Shown here: positions 34,743 to 43,136 of the stretch, piece after piece
Numbering within the stretch: position 1 is the first letter of the stretch
Layout of the letters: each line of letters starts with the position of its first letter
NCBI GenBank assembly: GCA_031361295.1
Contig: JANMCN010000240.1
Location: 18,847-82,846 of the forward strand
Length of the DNA stretch: 64,000 bases
Direction: 5' to 3'
Source of the DNA: JALZOC01 sp031361295
Lineage (GTDB): Bacteria; Acidobacteriota; Vicinamibacteria; Vicinamibacterales; 2-12-FULL-66-21
The notes under the pieces: model-generated
The model's database searches: none
What the model was told of the DNA's origin: nothing
What the model saw: only the letters and a program-made list of their open reading frames with translations
Made by a program: the position numbers and the translations under genes

Positions 34743-36527
34743 ATGAGGCGGGCGGTTCCCGTCGCGCTGGCGCTCCTGGTCACGGTGTACGGCGGACTGG
34801 TCCGTCTGGATGCCGTGGTGGAGCGGTACGGCGCAGTGGAACATCCCGGGTGGGCGCGGCGGCTGACGCATGCCGCGCCCCGATGGGCGGCGGTCGTGAA
34901 GCCCGCCGCCCACCGATGGGACCGCGTGGAGGCACCCTACCAGGGGGGCGATCCCATCAATTATCTGCGCTTCGCCCGCGAGATGCAGACGTTCTACCAG
35001 CCCCACGTACGCGAACCCCTGTTCCTGGCCTGGACCCGAGGCTTCTTGTGGCTGTTGTCCGACCAGGACGTCGCGATCAGCTTTGCGTCGGCCGCGGGCT
35101 CGACCCTGGCGATTTTCGGCGTCTACCTCCTGACCGCGGCCATCGCCTCGCCGGCGGCCGGCGTGGCGGCGGCGCTTCTGCTCGCCTGTGAATACGATCT
35201 GATTACTTGGGGCATGGACGGCTGGCGCGACGACACCTTCATGGCCACGGTCGTGTTCGCCGCATGGGCCTTCGTCCGCCTCCACCGCCGGCCGGCTTTC
35301 GCGACCGCGCTGATCGCGGGCGTGACGGCCGGGCTCGCGTGTCTGACGCGCATCACGGCGCTGTCGTTCGTGATTCCGGCACTGCTCCTGGTCGTGATCG
35401 ATGCGCCCCACGCCGCGCGGCGCGACCGTGCGGCCAGGGCGGCCCTTGCCGCGATCATCTGCGGCGCCCTCGTCGCGCCGTTCCTCATCAGTTGTGCCAT
35501 CGCGACCGGCGACCCGTTCTTTGCCATCAACTACCACACCGGGTATTACCGATTCGGTGAGGGGCTCCCGTCCGACCAGCCGATGAGCACCGCCGCGTAC
35601 CTCGCGGCGAAAGTCGCCGGCCACCCGCTGCGGGCGCTCGACACGGTGCTCACGGGGCTGTTCGTGCAACCGTTCGTCACCAGGTTTCACGGGTACGAGG
35701 GCTACGCGCGGCACATCGGCGCCGCGGTCGAGTGGTGCTCGGCGGCGGGGCTCCTGGTCCTGCCCTTCGTGCCGGCGGGGCGGATGCTGATCGTGATCCT
35801 CGTGACCTCGCTCGTGCCGTACGCCTTCACGTGGAACGTGTCGGGTGGCGGCGAATGGCGATTCACGATGCATGCCTATCCGCTCTATGTCGCCGCGGCC
35901 CTGTTCGCAGTGGACCGTGCCTCACGGTACGTCCTCGCGCTCTGGCGGGACAGCGGGCGTCGCGCCCTCCCGTTCCGCCCGGTGGTCGTGCGCGCGGCGA
36001 TGGTCGCCCTGCTTGCCTCACTCGCTTGGGGCAGCTACGTCACCCTGCCGTGGTTCGTCGTGCGCGAGAGCATCGTCCGGCAGGAGGACGTGAGTATCGA
36101 AGCGGGGCCGCGCGATCGGTGGTTCTTTCCCGGGGGCTGGTCCGCCCCGCACACGGACGGAGTGCCGGTGCGCGTGTCGCTCGGCGACCGCGCGACGGTA
36201 CGGCTCCCGCTCCCCGCGCGTCGCGACTACGACGTGGTGGTCCGGCTGGACCCCGTCGCGCCCGATCGGCAGCGCCGCGCCACCATTCTCCTGAACCGCC
36301 AGCTGCTCGGCGCCGTGTACCTGCAGTCGGACCCGCTCCGCATGGGCGCGTACCGGCTGCGGCTGCCGCAGGAGCGAGTCAGGATCGGCGTCAACGAACT
36401 GACGATTGTTCCCGAGACCGTCGTGACCGCCGCGTCGGCCGGCCCGAGGTTCGATTGGCTGGATCCCGCAGCCCGCACCGGAATCCGCCTGTGGTACGTC
36501 CGCGTGCTCGGGAATGGGAACCGCTGA
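34743..36527 (+). CDS. GT-C membrane glycosyltransferase (ArnT/PMT-like)
   Basis: A 594-residue protein with about ten transmembrane segments and an N-terminal periplasmic loop containing GGDPINYLRFAREMQTFYQ and REPLFLAW, which fits the PMT/ArnT (GT39/GT83) fold with its acidic first-loop motif. After the last segment (near residue 425) comes a soluble tail of about 165 residues with a beta-sandwich look (VRVSLGDRATVRLPLPARRD, ILLNRQLLGAVYLQ). The family moves sugars from polyprenyl-phosphate to proteins or lipids outside the cytoplasm. An in-frame GTG at 34728 is an alternative start. It is divergent from the Omp85 gene by about 100 bases. Confidence 0.75.
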   Translation: MRRAVPVALALLVTVYGGLVRLDAVVERYGAVEHPGWARRLTHAAPRWAAVVKPAAHRWDRVEAPYQGGDPINYLRFAREMQTFYQPHVREPLFLAWTRGFLWLLSDQDVAISFASAAGSTLAIFGVYLLTAAIASPAAGVAAALLLACEYDLITWGMDGWRDDTFMATVVFAAWAFVRLHRRPAFATALIAGVTAGLACLTRITALSFVIPALLLVVIDAPHAARRDRAARAALAAIICGALVAPFLISCAIATGDPFFAINYHTGYYRFGEGLPSDQPMSTAAYLAAKVAGHPLRALDTVLTGLFVQPFVTRFHGYEGYARHIGAAVEWCSAAGLLVLPFVPAGRMLIVILVTSLVPYAFTWNVSGGGEWRFTMHAYPLYVAAALFAVDRASRYVLALWRDSGRRALPFRPVVVRAAMVALLASLAWGSYVTLPWFVVRESIVRQEDVSIEAGPRDRWFFPGGWSAPHTDGVPVRVSLGDRATVRLPLPARRDYDVVVRLDPVAPDRQRRATILLNRQLLGAVYLQSDPLRMGAYRLRLPQERVRIGVNELTIVPETVVTAASAGPRFDWLDPAARTGIRLWYVRVLGNGNR

Positions 36528-36556
36528 ACTCGGGAGCGGGAGGAGTGTTTCGACAG

Positions 36557-36625
36557 GCTGAGGTCTGAAAGCTGAAGGCTGAAAGGCTGAAGTATCGACG
36601 CTGACCTGAACCCTGGACCTGAACC
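36557..36625. repeat. Tandem 7-base repeats (GCTGAAG and CCTGAAC types)
   Basis: Units GCTGAGG, TCTGAAA, GCTGAAG, GCTGAAA and GGCTGAA stand at 36557-36591; after 13 bases come CCTGAAC, CCTGGAC and CCTGAAC at 36605-36625. The array fills nearly the whole gap between two convergent genes and stops one base before the end of the minus-strand gene. It shares CCTGAAC with the array at 24734. Confidence 0.75.
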
Positions 36626-36626
36626 A

Positions 36627-37649
36627 TCATCCCACTCTCGCCCATCCGCTCGTTTCCGCGGACTGAAACAGGGCATCGATCACCTTCAGGTTGGCCATCG
36701 AGTCTTCGAGCGGGTACGGCGCCGGAGTGCCGCGACGGACGGCTTCGGAGAACAGGTCGCCCTGGATCGTGTACTGATCGCACACCTCGATGTCGATCAC
36801 CTCACGAGCCGGGCCGCCGTCGGGGGCACGGTGCTCGACGCACACGCGCGACGGGCGATCGGGTGGGGCATTGAAGGGGATGGCGATGTCGACGCGGCCC
36901 AGCGTGCCCGTCAACGAGACGCCCTGACCGGCGGCGAGCTGCGTGCCGCAGGTGCCGATCGCCTGCCCGCCCGGGAATTCGAGCAGCAGGGACGTCAGCC
37001 GGTCCACGCCGAAGACCGGGTCCCGATCGATCAGTGCGCACACCCGCCGCGGCTCCTGCTCGAACATCATCCGCGCGGTGTTGACGAGGTAACAGCCGAT
37101 GTCGAGCAGCGCGCCCCCGCCGTACGCGCGCACGTTCCGCACGTTCGACGGGTCGTCATTGAAGTAGCTGAAGGCGCCGGTCACCGTTCGCAGCGGTCCG
37201 ATCCTGCCGGACCGGACGATCGCTCGGGCGCGCAGCCACTGGGGATGCGTGCGCACCATGAACGCTTCCTCCACGAGGACGCCCGTCCGATCGCGCACCT
37301 CGAGGAGCTGCTGCGCTTCGCGGGCGGTCAACGCAATCGGCTTTTCGCAGAGCACGTGCTTGCCGGCTTCGGCCGCGCGGATGGCCCACGGCACGTGCAG
37401 ATGGTTGGGCAGGGGAATATAGACCGCCTCGATGTCGCGGTCTGCCAGGATCTCTTCGTACGACGCATACGCCTTGGGAATCCCCAGGGTCGCGGCGGCC
37501 TGCGCCGCGCGCGCCCCGTCCCGCGAGGCAATCGCGTCGATGCGCGTCCATGCGCCCTTCTGCATCGCGGGGATCACCTTGTTCGTGGCGATGCGCGCCA
37601 CGCCAAGGACGCCCCATCGCACCTTGTCGAGCTGGAGGTTCGTGGCCAC
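36627..37649 (-). CDS. Gfo/Idh/MocA-type NAD(P)-dependent oxidoreductase
   Basis: A 340-residue Rossmann oxidoreductase. The cofactor motif is WGVLGVARIATNKVIPAM (GxGxxA variant), and the conserved EKPIALTAREA carries the catalytic Lys. VYIPLPNHLHVPWAIRAAEAGKHVLCEKP is the family core; GGGALLDIGCYLVN is the substrate-side motif. These enzymes oxidise or reduce sugars, inositols or bile-type substrates. The substrate cannot be read from the sequence. The gene points away from the lysine operon, and the 391 bases between them hold the operon's promoter and leader. Confidence 0.9.
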   Translation of the reverse strand: MATNLQLDKVRWGVLGVARIATNKVIPAMQKGAWTRIDAIASRDGARAAQAAATLGIPKAYASYEEILADRDIEAVYIPLPNHLHVPWAIRAAEAGKHVLCEKPIALTAREAQQLLEVRDRTGVLVEEAFMVRTHPQWLRARAIVRSGRIGPLRTVTGAFSYFNDDPSNVRNVRAYGGGALLDIGCYLVNTARMMFEQEPRRVCALIDRDPVFGVDRLTSLLLEFPGGQAIGTCGTQLAAGQGVSLTGTLGRVDIAIPFNAPPDRPSRVCVEHRAPDGGPAREVIDIEVCDQYTIQGDLFSEAVRRGTPAPYPLEDSMANLKVIDALFQSAETSGWARVG

Positions 37650-37752
37650 AGATGGAGTACCTTTCGGGAAGGCGGGGCGACCGGCCGCCGTCCGTTCTCA
37701 TTCGTCTTTCGACGAGCGCCATAAGCGCGCGTTATGACGCCGGCCGTCCGCA

Positions 37753-37785
37753 CCCGGGCTGCTTTTGTGCCGAAAAGCCCCCGGG
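37753..37785. repeat. Long imperfect hairpin upstream of the lysine operon promoter
   Basis: CCCGGG and GCTTTT on the left pair with AAAAGC and CCCGGG on the right around a 6-base loop (GTGCCG), with a small internal mismatch. It lies about 48 bases before the -35 box of the lysine operon. There is no T-run, so it may be a protein-binding or DNA cruciform site. A shorter inverted repeat, CATAA-N7-TTATG, stands just upstream at 37720-37736. Confidence 0.45.
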
Positions 37786-37832
37786 CGTGGCCAGATTATG
37801 GTGCGAACGCCGAGGATTTCAATCAAATCCCG

Positions 37833-37862
37833 TTGACGCCTCTCAGGCCGGCCAGCTATACT
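37833..37862 (+). promoter_or_regulatory. Sigma70-type promoter of the lysine operon
   Basis: TTGACG at 37833-37838 and TATACT at 37857-37862 with 18 bases between them: near-consensus -35 and -10 boxes on the plus strand. Transcription would begin near 37869, giving a leader of about 170 bases before asd. Confidence 0.75.
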
Positions 37863-37873
37863 TCGCGGCAATC

Positions 37874-37954
37874 GTGGTGAGCAGCCTGACGCGGACCATC
37901 TGCCGAAAGCGGGTCAAACGACTCGAGGCGGTGGTGTGTGTGCGCCGAACGTAG
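37874..37954 (+). CDS. Possible leader peptide of the lysine operon
   Basis: An open frame of 26 residues starting with GTG GTG only a few bases after the predicted transcription start, ending in TAG at 37954. Its product is basic, with the segment CRKRVKRLEAVVCVRR, and carries two Lys codons (AAG, AAA) three apart. There is no Shine-Dalgarno, so translation would have to be leaderless. It lies between the promoter and the terminator, where a regulatory peptide would be expected; this role is a guess. Confidence 0.3.
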   Translation: MVSSLTRTICRKRVKRLEAVVCVRRT

Positions 37955-37979
37955 CAGGAACTACAGGACGACTCACAGC

Positions 37980-38017
37980 CACCCGTCGGCCCTCAGCAGG
38001 GCGGCGGGTTTTTTTTT
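37980..38017 (+). terminator. Intrinsic terminator in the asd leader (attenuator)
   Basis: The stem pairs CCCG and GCCCT with AGGGC and CGGG around a CAGC loop, with a small internal loop, followed by nine T. It sits 23 bases before the asd start codon and downstream of the operon promoter. No plus-strand gene ends nearby, so it can only act on the asd transcript, which means conditional termination. Confidence 0.8.
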
Positions 38018-38040
38018 GAGATTCACACGGGCGGGGCATC

Positions 38041-39099
38041 ATGCAGGCGAAGCGTATCGATGTGGGGATCCTCGGCGCCACCGGGATGGTGGGGCAGCAG
38101 TTCATCAAGCAACTGACGGGACACCCCTGGTTCAATCCGGTCTGGCTCGGCGCAAGCGAGCGCTCCGAGGGGAAGCCGTACGCCGAAGCCGCCACGTGGC
38201 GGCTGTCGTCGCAGATGCCCGACGCGCTGCGCGGCGTGCGCGTGCACGCCTGCACGCCCGGGCATGCCCCCCTGCTGATGTTCTCGGCCCTCGACGCGGC
38301 GGCGGCGACGGACATCGAGCCGGCATTCGCCAGGGCCGGGCACATCGTGATCAGCAACGCGCGAAGCTACCGGATGGATCCGTTGGTGCCGCTCCTCATC
38401 CCTGAAGTCAACGCCGATCACCTTGCGCTGCTGCCCGCGCAGCGCCGCGAACGCGGCTGGCGCGGCGCCATCATCACCAATCCGAACTGCTCGACGGTGG
38501 TCCTGTCGATGGCGCTCGCGCCGCTGCGCCAGTTCGGCCTCCGGGCGGTGATGGTCACGACCATGCAGGCGGTGTCGGGGGCCGGGTACCCGGGGGTGCC
38601 GTCGCTCGACATCATGGGCAACGTCGTTCCGGCAATCTCCGGTGAAGAAGAGAAGATGGAGAGCGAGACGCAGAAGATTCTCGGGACGCTGCAGGGCCAG
38701 GGCGTGACCCCGCACCCGGTCGTCGTCAGCGCGCAGACCACGCGCGTCGCGGTGATCGACGGACATACCGAGAGCGTCTCGGTCAGCCTTGACGCGAAGC
38801 CGTCGGTCGAGCAGGTGATCGAAGCGATGCGGTCGTTCCGCGGCCGGCCCCAGGAGCTCGGGCTGCCCCTTGCGCCGCCGGCGCCGGTCGTCTGGCTGGC
38901 GGCCGCCGATCGGCCGCAGCCGCGGCTGGATGCCGAACGCGACGGCGGCATGACGGTCACGGTCGGCCGCGTGCGGCGCTGTCCCGTGCTCGACATCAAG
39001 TTCATCGCGCTCGGCCACAACACCATCCGCGGCGCCGCGGGCGCGGCCGTGCTCAATGCGGAGCTCCTGCAGGCTGAAGGCCTGCTCCAGGGCGACTGA
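38041..39099 (+). CDS. asd: Aspartate-semialdehyde dehydrogenase
   Basis: A 352-residue NADP enzyme reducing aspartyl phosphate to aspartate semialdehyde, the branch point to lysine, threonine and methionine. The cofactor motif is GILGATGMVGQQ (residues 9-20), and the catalytic Cys150 lies in TNPNCSTVVL. The form with QAVSGAGYPGVPSLDIMGNVVP and EEEKMESETQKILG is the archaeal/fungal-like type rather than the E. coli type. It is the first gene of the lysine operon and begins just after the leader terminator, then runs two bases from lysC. Confidence 0.95.
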   Translation: MQAKRIDVGILGATGMVGQQFIKQLTGHPWFNPVWLGASERSEGKPYAEAATWRLSSQMPDALRGVRVHACTPGHAPLLMFSALDAAAATDIEPAFARAGHIVISNARSYRMDPLVPLLIPEVNADHLALLPAQRRERGWRGAIITNPNCSTVVLSMALAPLRQFGLRAVMVTTMQAVSGAGYPGVPSLDIMGNVVPAISGEEEKMESETQKILGTLQGQGVTPHPVVVSAQTTRVAVIDGHTESVSVSLDAKPSVEQVIEAMRSFRGRPQELGLPLAPPAPVVWLAAADRPQPRLDAERDGGMTVTVGRVRRCPVLDIKFIALGHNTIRGAAGAAVLNAELLQAEGLLQGD

Positions 39100-39101
39100 C
39101 C

Positions 39102-40496
39102 ATGGCGCTGATCGGTCCGATCGTCATGAAATTCGGCGGCACGTCCGTCGCCGACGCAGAGGCCATCGCGCGGGTAGTCGGGATCGTCAAGGGCGCCCGC
39201 GAGAGCTCGGGGCTGCCGCCCGTGGTCATCGTGTCGGCGATGAGCGGCGTGACGGATCGTCTGCTCGAGCTCACCCAGGCGTCGGAGCGGCGTCGCGATG
39301 CGCACGTGCTCAACGGCGTCGCGGATCTGTCCAGGCGCCACTTCGAGGCGGTCGAACGGCTGTTGCCGCCGGAATTCGCCAGCGGTGTCCTGGCCGAAAT
39401 CGCGGCGCAGCTCGATGATCTCCGCGCGCTGCTGAAGGCCACGGGCATCCTGCGCGCGGCGTCGCCGAGCGCACACGACGCGATCGTCTGCACGGGCGAA
39501 TTGATGAACAGCCGCATCCTCGCGGCCGCGCTCGAGCACGCCGGCGTCGCCACGGCGTGGGTCGACGCCCGGCGGACGATCGTGACGGACGGCGCACACA
39601 CCGCCGCCGCGCCGCTCGCGCCCGAGACGCGCGAGGCGGTCGCCCGGGAGATCGTGCCGCGCGTGGCCGAGGGGAGGGTGCCGGTGCTCGGCGGCTTCGT
39701 CGGCGCCACGATCCAGGGCGTGACGACGACCCTCGGTCGCGGCGGGTCGGACTATTCGGCGGCGATTGTCGGCGCCGCGCTCGACGCCCGCGAGATCCAG
39801 ATCTGGACCGACGTGGACGGCATGCTCACGGCCGATCCGCGCATCGTCGCGAATCCGCGCGTCGTGCCGCACCTCTCCTTCGGCGAAGCCTCCGAGCTCG
39901 CGTACTTCGGCGCCAAGGTGCTCCATCCGAGCACGATCCTGCCCGCCGTCGCGAAGGACATTCCGGTGCGGATCCTGAACAGCCGCCGCCAGGACGCCAC
40001 CGGCACGACCATCACGGCCGAACCGCCTCCCGCCGACCGGCCGCTGGCCGCGGTCGCGTGCAAGCGCCATGTCACGATGGTGGAAATCACGTCGACCCGG
40101 ATGCTGATGGCCCACGGGTTCCTCCGCCGCGTGTTCGAGATCTTCGAGCGGTATCGCACGGCTGTCGATGTCGTGACCACGTCCGAAGTGAGCGTGTCGG
40201 TGACCGTGGACGACGACCGGGGTCTCGCCGACATCGTCGGCGCGCTCCGGGAGTTCGCCGAGGTCAGCGTCGAATCCGATCTCGCGATCCTCTGCGCGGT
40301 GGGCGACAACCTGCGTTCCGATCCGCGCATCGCCGCGCGGGTCATCGGCGCCCTCGAGGGCTTTCGCGTCCGGATGGTGTCGCAGGCGGCGTCGCGGCGC
40401 AATGTCACCATCGTGCTGAGCGACACCGATCTCGCCGCCGCAATGGCCCAGCTGCACGACGAATTTTTTCACGAGGCCGGGGTGAGGACCTCCTGA
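39102..40496 (+). CDS. lysC: Aspartate kinase
   Basis: A 464-residue enzyme that phosphorylates aspartate with ATP, the first step of the pathway. The nucleotide-binding motif VMKFGGTSVADAE starts at residue 9; GRGGSDYSAAIVGAAL and WTDVDGMLTADPR are the other kinase signatures, and FGAKVLHPSTI follows. The C-terminal 150 residues hold two ACT-like units (MVEITSTRMLMAHGFLRRVF and CAVGDNLRSDPRIAARVIGAL), where lysine or threonine would bind for feedback control. It starts two bases after asd. The size matches the monofunctional class without a homoserine dehydrogenase domain. Confidence 0.95.
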   Translation: MALIGPIVMKFGGTSVADAEAIARVVGIVKGARESSGLPPVVIVSAMSGVTDRLLELTQASERRRDAHVLNGVADLSRRHFEAVERLLPPEFASGVLAEIAAQLDDLRALLKATGILRAASPSAHDAIVCTGELMNSRILAAALEHAGVATAWVDARRTIVTDGAHTAAAPLAPETREAVAREIVPRVAEGRVPVLGGFVGATIQGVTTTLGRGGSDYSAAIVGAALDAREIQIWTDVDGMLTADPRIVANPRVVPHLSFGEASELAYFGAKVLHPSTILPAVAKDIPVRILNSRRQDATGTTITAEPPPADRPLAAVACKRHVTMVEITSTRMLMAHGFLRRVFEIFERYRTAVDVVTTSEVSVSVTVDDDRGLADIVGALREFAEVSVESDLAILCAVGDNLRSDPRIAARVIGALEGFRVRMVSQAASRRNVTIVLSDTDLAAAMAQLHDEFFHEAGVRTS

Positions 40497-40504
40497 GAGG
40501 ACAG

Positions 40505-41179
40505 ATGCGCCTCTTACTTCTCGGCTACGGTCGCATGGGGAGAATCGTCGACGAGCTGAGCCCCGAGTACGGCATGCAGGTGGTCGGACGAGTCGACCCC
40601 GTCCACGGGCAGACGCTCGAGCGCTGGCCCGACGCCGACGTCGCCATCGATTTTTCGGTCGCGAGCGCCGTGCCCGACAACGTGCGGCGTCTCGCCACCC
40701 AGGGCATCAGCGTCGTCATCGGCACGACCGGATGGGCGGCGCAGGAGGCCGAGGTGCGGCGCGAGGCTGCCGCGGGAGGCATCGGCGTGGTTGCGGCGGC
40801 CAACTTCGCGCTCGGGGTGAATCTCTTCCTGGCGCTGGCCGAGCGCGCCGCGGAGCTCATGGCGCCGCACGCCGCGTTCGGGGCGTGGATCCATGAGGCG
40901 CACCACGCCGCCAAGCGTGACGCCCCCTCAGGAACCGCTTTGACCCTGGAGGCCGCGGTGCGAAACCATGGCTACGATCGCCCGCTCGATGTATCGTCCA
41001 CGCGAGCGGGATCCATCCCGGGCACCCATACACTCGGGTTCGACGCCGCATCGGAGACCATCACGCTGACGCACACGGCGCGGGATCGCTCCGGCTTTGG
41101 GCGCGGCGCCCTGCAGGCGGCCCGGTGGGTCAACGGGCGCAGCGGGTGGTTCAGCATGCGGGACGTGCTGGGGATTTAG
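40505..41179 (+). CDS. dapB: 4-hydroxy-tetrahydrodipicolinate reductase
   Basis: A 224-residue NAD(P)H enzyme of the lysine/diaminopimelate pathway. The cofactor motif is LLGYGRMGRIVDE at the N-terminus; GTTGWAAQE and AANFALGVNLF follow, and the catalytic EAHHAAKRDAPSGTA holds the His pair and Lys. It is shorter than the E. coli enzyme (273 residues), as in many other phyla. ATG at 40505 has GAGAGGA five bases upstream, and the homology begins at MRLLLLGYG. It lies 8 bases after lysC. Confidence 0.93.
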   Translation: MRLLLLGYGRMGRIVDELSPEYGMQVVGRVDPVHGQTLERWPDADVAIDFSVASAVPDNVRRLATQGISVVIGTTGWAAQEAEVRREAAAGGIGVVAAANFALGVNLFLALAERAAELMAPHAAFGAWIHEAHHAAKRDAPSGTALTLEAAVRNHGYDRPLDVSSTRAGSIPGTHTLGFDAASETITLTHTARDRSGFGRGALQAARWVNGRSGWFSMRDVLGI

Positions 41180-41313
41180 GTCACGGGAGGCGGGGTGTCA
41201 GCTGTGACGTTCCGGGACGTCCGGCGTGGCTCGCGTGGCGGTGTTTGACACGGTGCGCTCCCGGCTGTGACCGGCATCCGACAGCTGAGAGCGACAAGAG
41301 AGGAGCGACGTAG

Positions 41314-42222
41314 ATGAGAGACCCGTTTACGGGATGCGGCACGGCGCTCGTCACGCCGTTCACGCGCAGCGGCGCGCTGGACGAGGCTGGTGTGCGCAGG
41401 CTCGCGAAGCGTCAGGTCGAGGCCGGCATTCACTTTCTCGTGCCGTGCGGCACGACCGGGGAAACGCCGACCCTCACGGCCGCGGAGCGTGTCCGGGTCG
41501 TCGAGCTCGTCGTGGCCGAAGCGAAGGGCAAGGTGCCGGTACTCGCCGGGGCCGGCGGATACAACACGCATGAGGTGATCGAGTCGGCGCTCGAAATGGC
41601 GCGCGCGGGGGCGGACGGCATCCTGTCGGTGGCGCCGTACTACAACAAGCCCACCCAGGAGGGGTTGTTTCAGCACTACCAGGCGATCGCCGGCGCGGTC
41701 CCCCTCCCGATCGTCGTCTACAACGTGCCGGGGCGCACGGGGTGCAACGTGGAGGTCGGCACGGTGGCGCGCCTGACGCAGATCCCGAACATCATCGGCG
41801 TCAAGGAGGCGTCGGGCAACGTCACCCAGATGTGCGAACTCTGCCACGCGGTGCCGGAGCGGTTTCTCGTCCTTTCCGGCGACGATGTGCTGACGCTTCC
41901 CGTGATGTCGGTTGGAGGGCGCGGCATCGTGTCGGTCGCGTCGAACGAAGTGCCGTCCGAAATGGTGCGGATGGTCGAATTCGCCGAGGCGGGCGATTTC
42001 GCGGCCGCCAGGAAGGTGCACCACGCTCTGCTGCCGCTCATGCAGGTCAACTTCGTCGAGTCGAGTCCGATTCCCGTGAAGGCTGCGATGGCGATGATGG
42101 GTCTCGTGGAAGAGGTCTATCGGCTGCCGCTCGTGCCGCCAAGCGCGGCGTCTCGCGAGCGCATCGGCAGGGTGCTGCGCGAAACCGGGTTGCCGGTCGC
42201 CGACGCGGCCGTCCGCGCCTGA
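41314..42222 (+). CDS. dapA: 4-hydroxy-tetrahydrodipicolinate synthase
   Basis: A 302-residue TIM-barrel enzyme condensing pyruvate with aspartate semialdehyde. Schiff-base Lys164 is in GVKEASGN, Tyr136 in VYNVPGRTG, and the Thr pair and Glu of the pyruvate loop in CGTTGETPTL. APYYNKPTQEGLFQHY is diagnostic of true DapA. A 134-base gap separates it from dapB, with a TTGACA-like box at about 41246 but no clear -10, so an internal promoter is possible but not shown. The ribosome site GAGAGGAG precedes the ATG. Confidence 0.95.
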   Translation: MRDPFTGCGTALVTPFTRSGALDEAGVRRLAKRQVEAGIHFLVPCGTTGETPTLTAAERVRVVELVVAEAKGKVPVLAGAGGYNTHEVIESALEMARAGADGILSVAPYYNKPTQEGLFQHYQAIAGAVPLPIVVYNVPGRTGCNVEVGTVARLTQIPNIIGVKEASGNVTQMCELCHAVPERFLVLSGDDVLTLPVMSVGGRGIVSVASNEVPSEMVRMVEFAEAGDFAAARKVHHALLPLMQVNFVESSPIPVKAAMAMMGLVEEVYRLPLVPPSAASRERIGRVLRETGLPVADAAVRA

Positions 42223-42244
42223 CGCCTGATCCGCTGGGACACGC

Positions 42245-43087
42245 ATGAGCACGATCGCGACCGAGATCACCGAACTGTTCGCCGCCGGCACCACCGCGAA
42301 TCGCGACCAGGTCCGCGACGTCTTCGCCAGGCTTCGCGCCGCCCTGTCGGCCGGTGAGGCGCGCGCCGCCGAGCCCGATCCGTCCACGCCGTCGGGATGG
42401 CGGGTGAACACCTGGGTCAAGCAGGGCATCCTGCTGGGGTTCCGTTTCGGTGACGTCGTGGACGTCTCCGCCGACCACGGACGATGGCCGTTTGCCGACA
42501 AGGACACACTGCCGCTCCGGCGCCTCGACCCCTGGGCAGGCGTTCGCATCGTGCCCGGGGGATCCACGGTGCGGGACGGGGCGTTTCTGGGACGGGCGGT
42601 CGTCTGCATGCCGCCGATGTACATCAATATCGGCGCTTATGTCGGGGACGAGACGCTCATCGACTCGCACGCGCTCGTCGGATCGTGCGCCCAGATCGGC
42701 CGGCGCGTGCACATCAGCGCCGCCGCCCAGATTGGCGGCGTGCTCGAGCCGGTCGGAGCGCTGCCCGTGGTGATTGAGGACGATGTGCTCGTCGGCGGGA
42801 ACTGTGGGATCTACGAAGGCGCGATCGTCAAGCGCCGCGCCGTGCTCGCATCGGGCACCATCCTCACGGCGTCCACCCCGATCTACGACCTGCCGAACGC
42901 GCGCATCATCACGGCATCGGGCGGCCCCCTGATCGTCCCCGAAGGCGCTGTGGTGGTCCCGGGCACGCGGCCTGTCACGAGCGGGCCCGGGCTCGCCTGG
43001 GGACTCGCCGTCGCCACGCCGATCATCGTCAAGTACCGCGACGACAAGACGGACCTGCGGACCGCGCTCGAAGACTGGATCCGCTGA
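42245..43087 (+). CDS. dapD: 2,3,4,5-tetrahydropyridine-2,6-dicarboxylate N-succinyltransferase
   Basis: A 280-residue left-handed beta-helix acyltransferase using succinyl-CoA. The N-terminal helical part ends at WRVNTWVKQGILLGFRF, then the hexapeptide-repeat helix runs through VCMPPMYINIGAYVGDETLIDSHALVGSCAQIG and GGVLEPVGALPVVIEDDVLVGGNCG, all typical of DapD. It commits the operon to the succinylase branch of diaminopimelate synthesis. It lies 22 bases after dapA and 49 before the M20 peptidase gene. Confidence 0.95.
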   Translation: MSTIATEITELFAAGTTANRDQVRDVFARLRAALSAGEARAAEPDPSTPSGWRVNTWVKQGILLGFRFGDVVDVSADHGRWPFADKDTLPLRRLDPWAGVRIVPGGSTVRDGAFLGRAVVCMPPMYINIGAYVGDETLIDSHALVGSCAQIGRRVHISAAAQIGGVLEPVGALPVVIEDDVLVGGNCGIYEGAIVKRRAVLASGTILTASTPIYDLPNARIITASGGPLIVPEGAVVVPGTRPVTSGPGLAWGLAVATPIIVKYRDDKTDLRTALEDWIR

Positions 43088-43092
43088 CACCC

Positions 43093-43120
43093 GGGATTGG
43101 GATTGGGGATTCGGGATCGG
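43093..43120. repeat. Short GGGATT-type repeat between dapD and the M20 gene
   Basis: Four imperfect units of 6-7 bases (GGGATT, GGGATT, GGGGATT, CGGGATC). It occupies most of the 49-base gap before the next gene and resembles the other short tandem arrays in the window, though less regular. Confidence 0.45.
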
Positions 43121-43136
43121 GCCCCGGGACAAAAGT

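Noticed and set aside
37869..38017. Lysine riboswitch or T-box in the asd leader
   Set aside because: I looked for the T-box core (TGGNACCGCG) and the L-box conserved segments and did not find them; the leader is left as unassigned.
38418..40472. 684-codon minus-strand open frame over asd and lysC
   Set aside because: asd and lysC are certain on the other strand; this frame is His/Arg-rich shadow.
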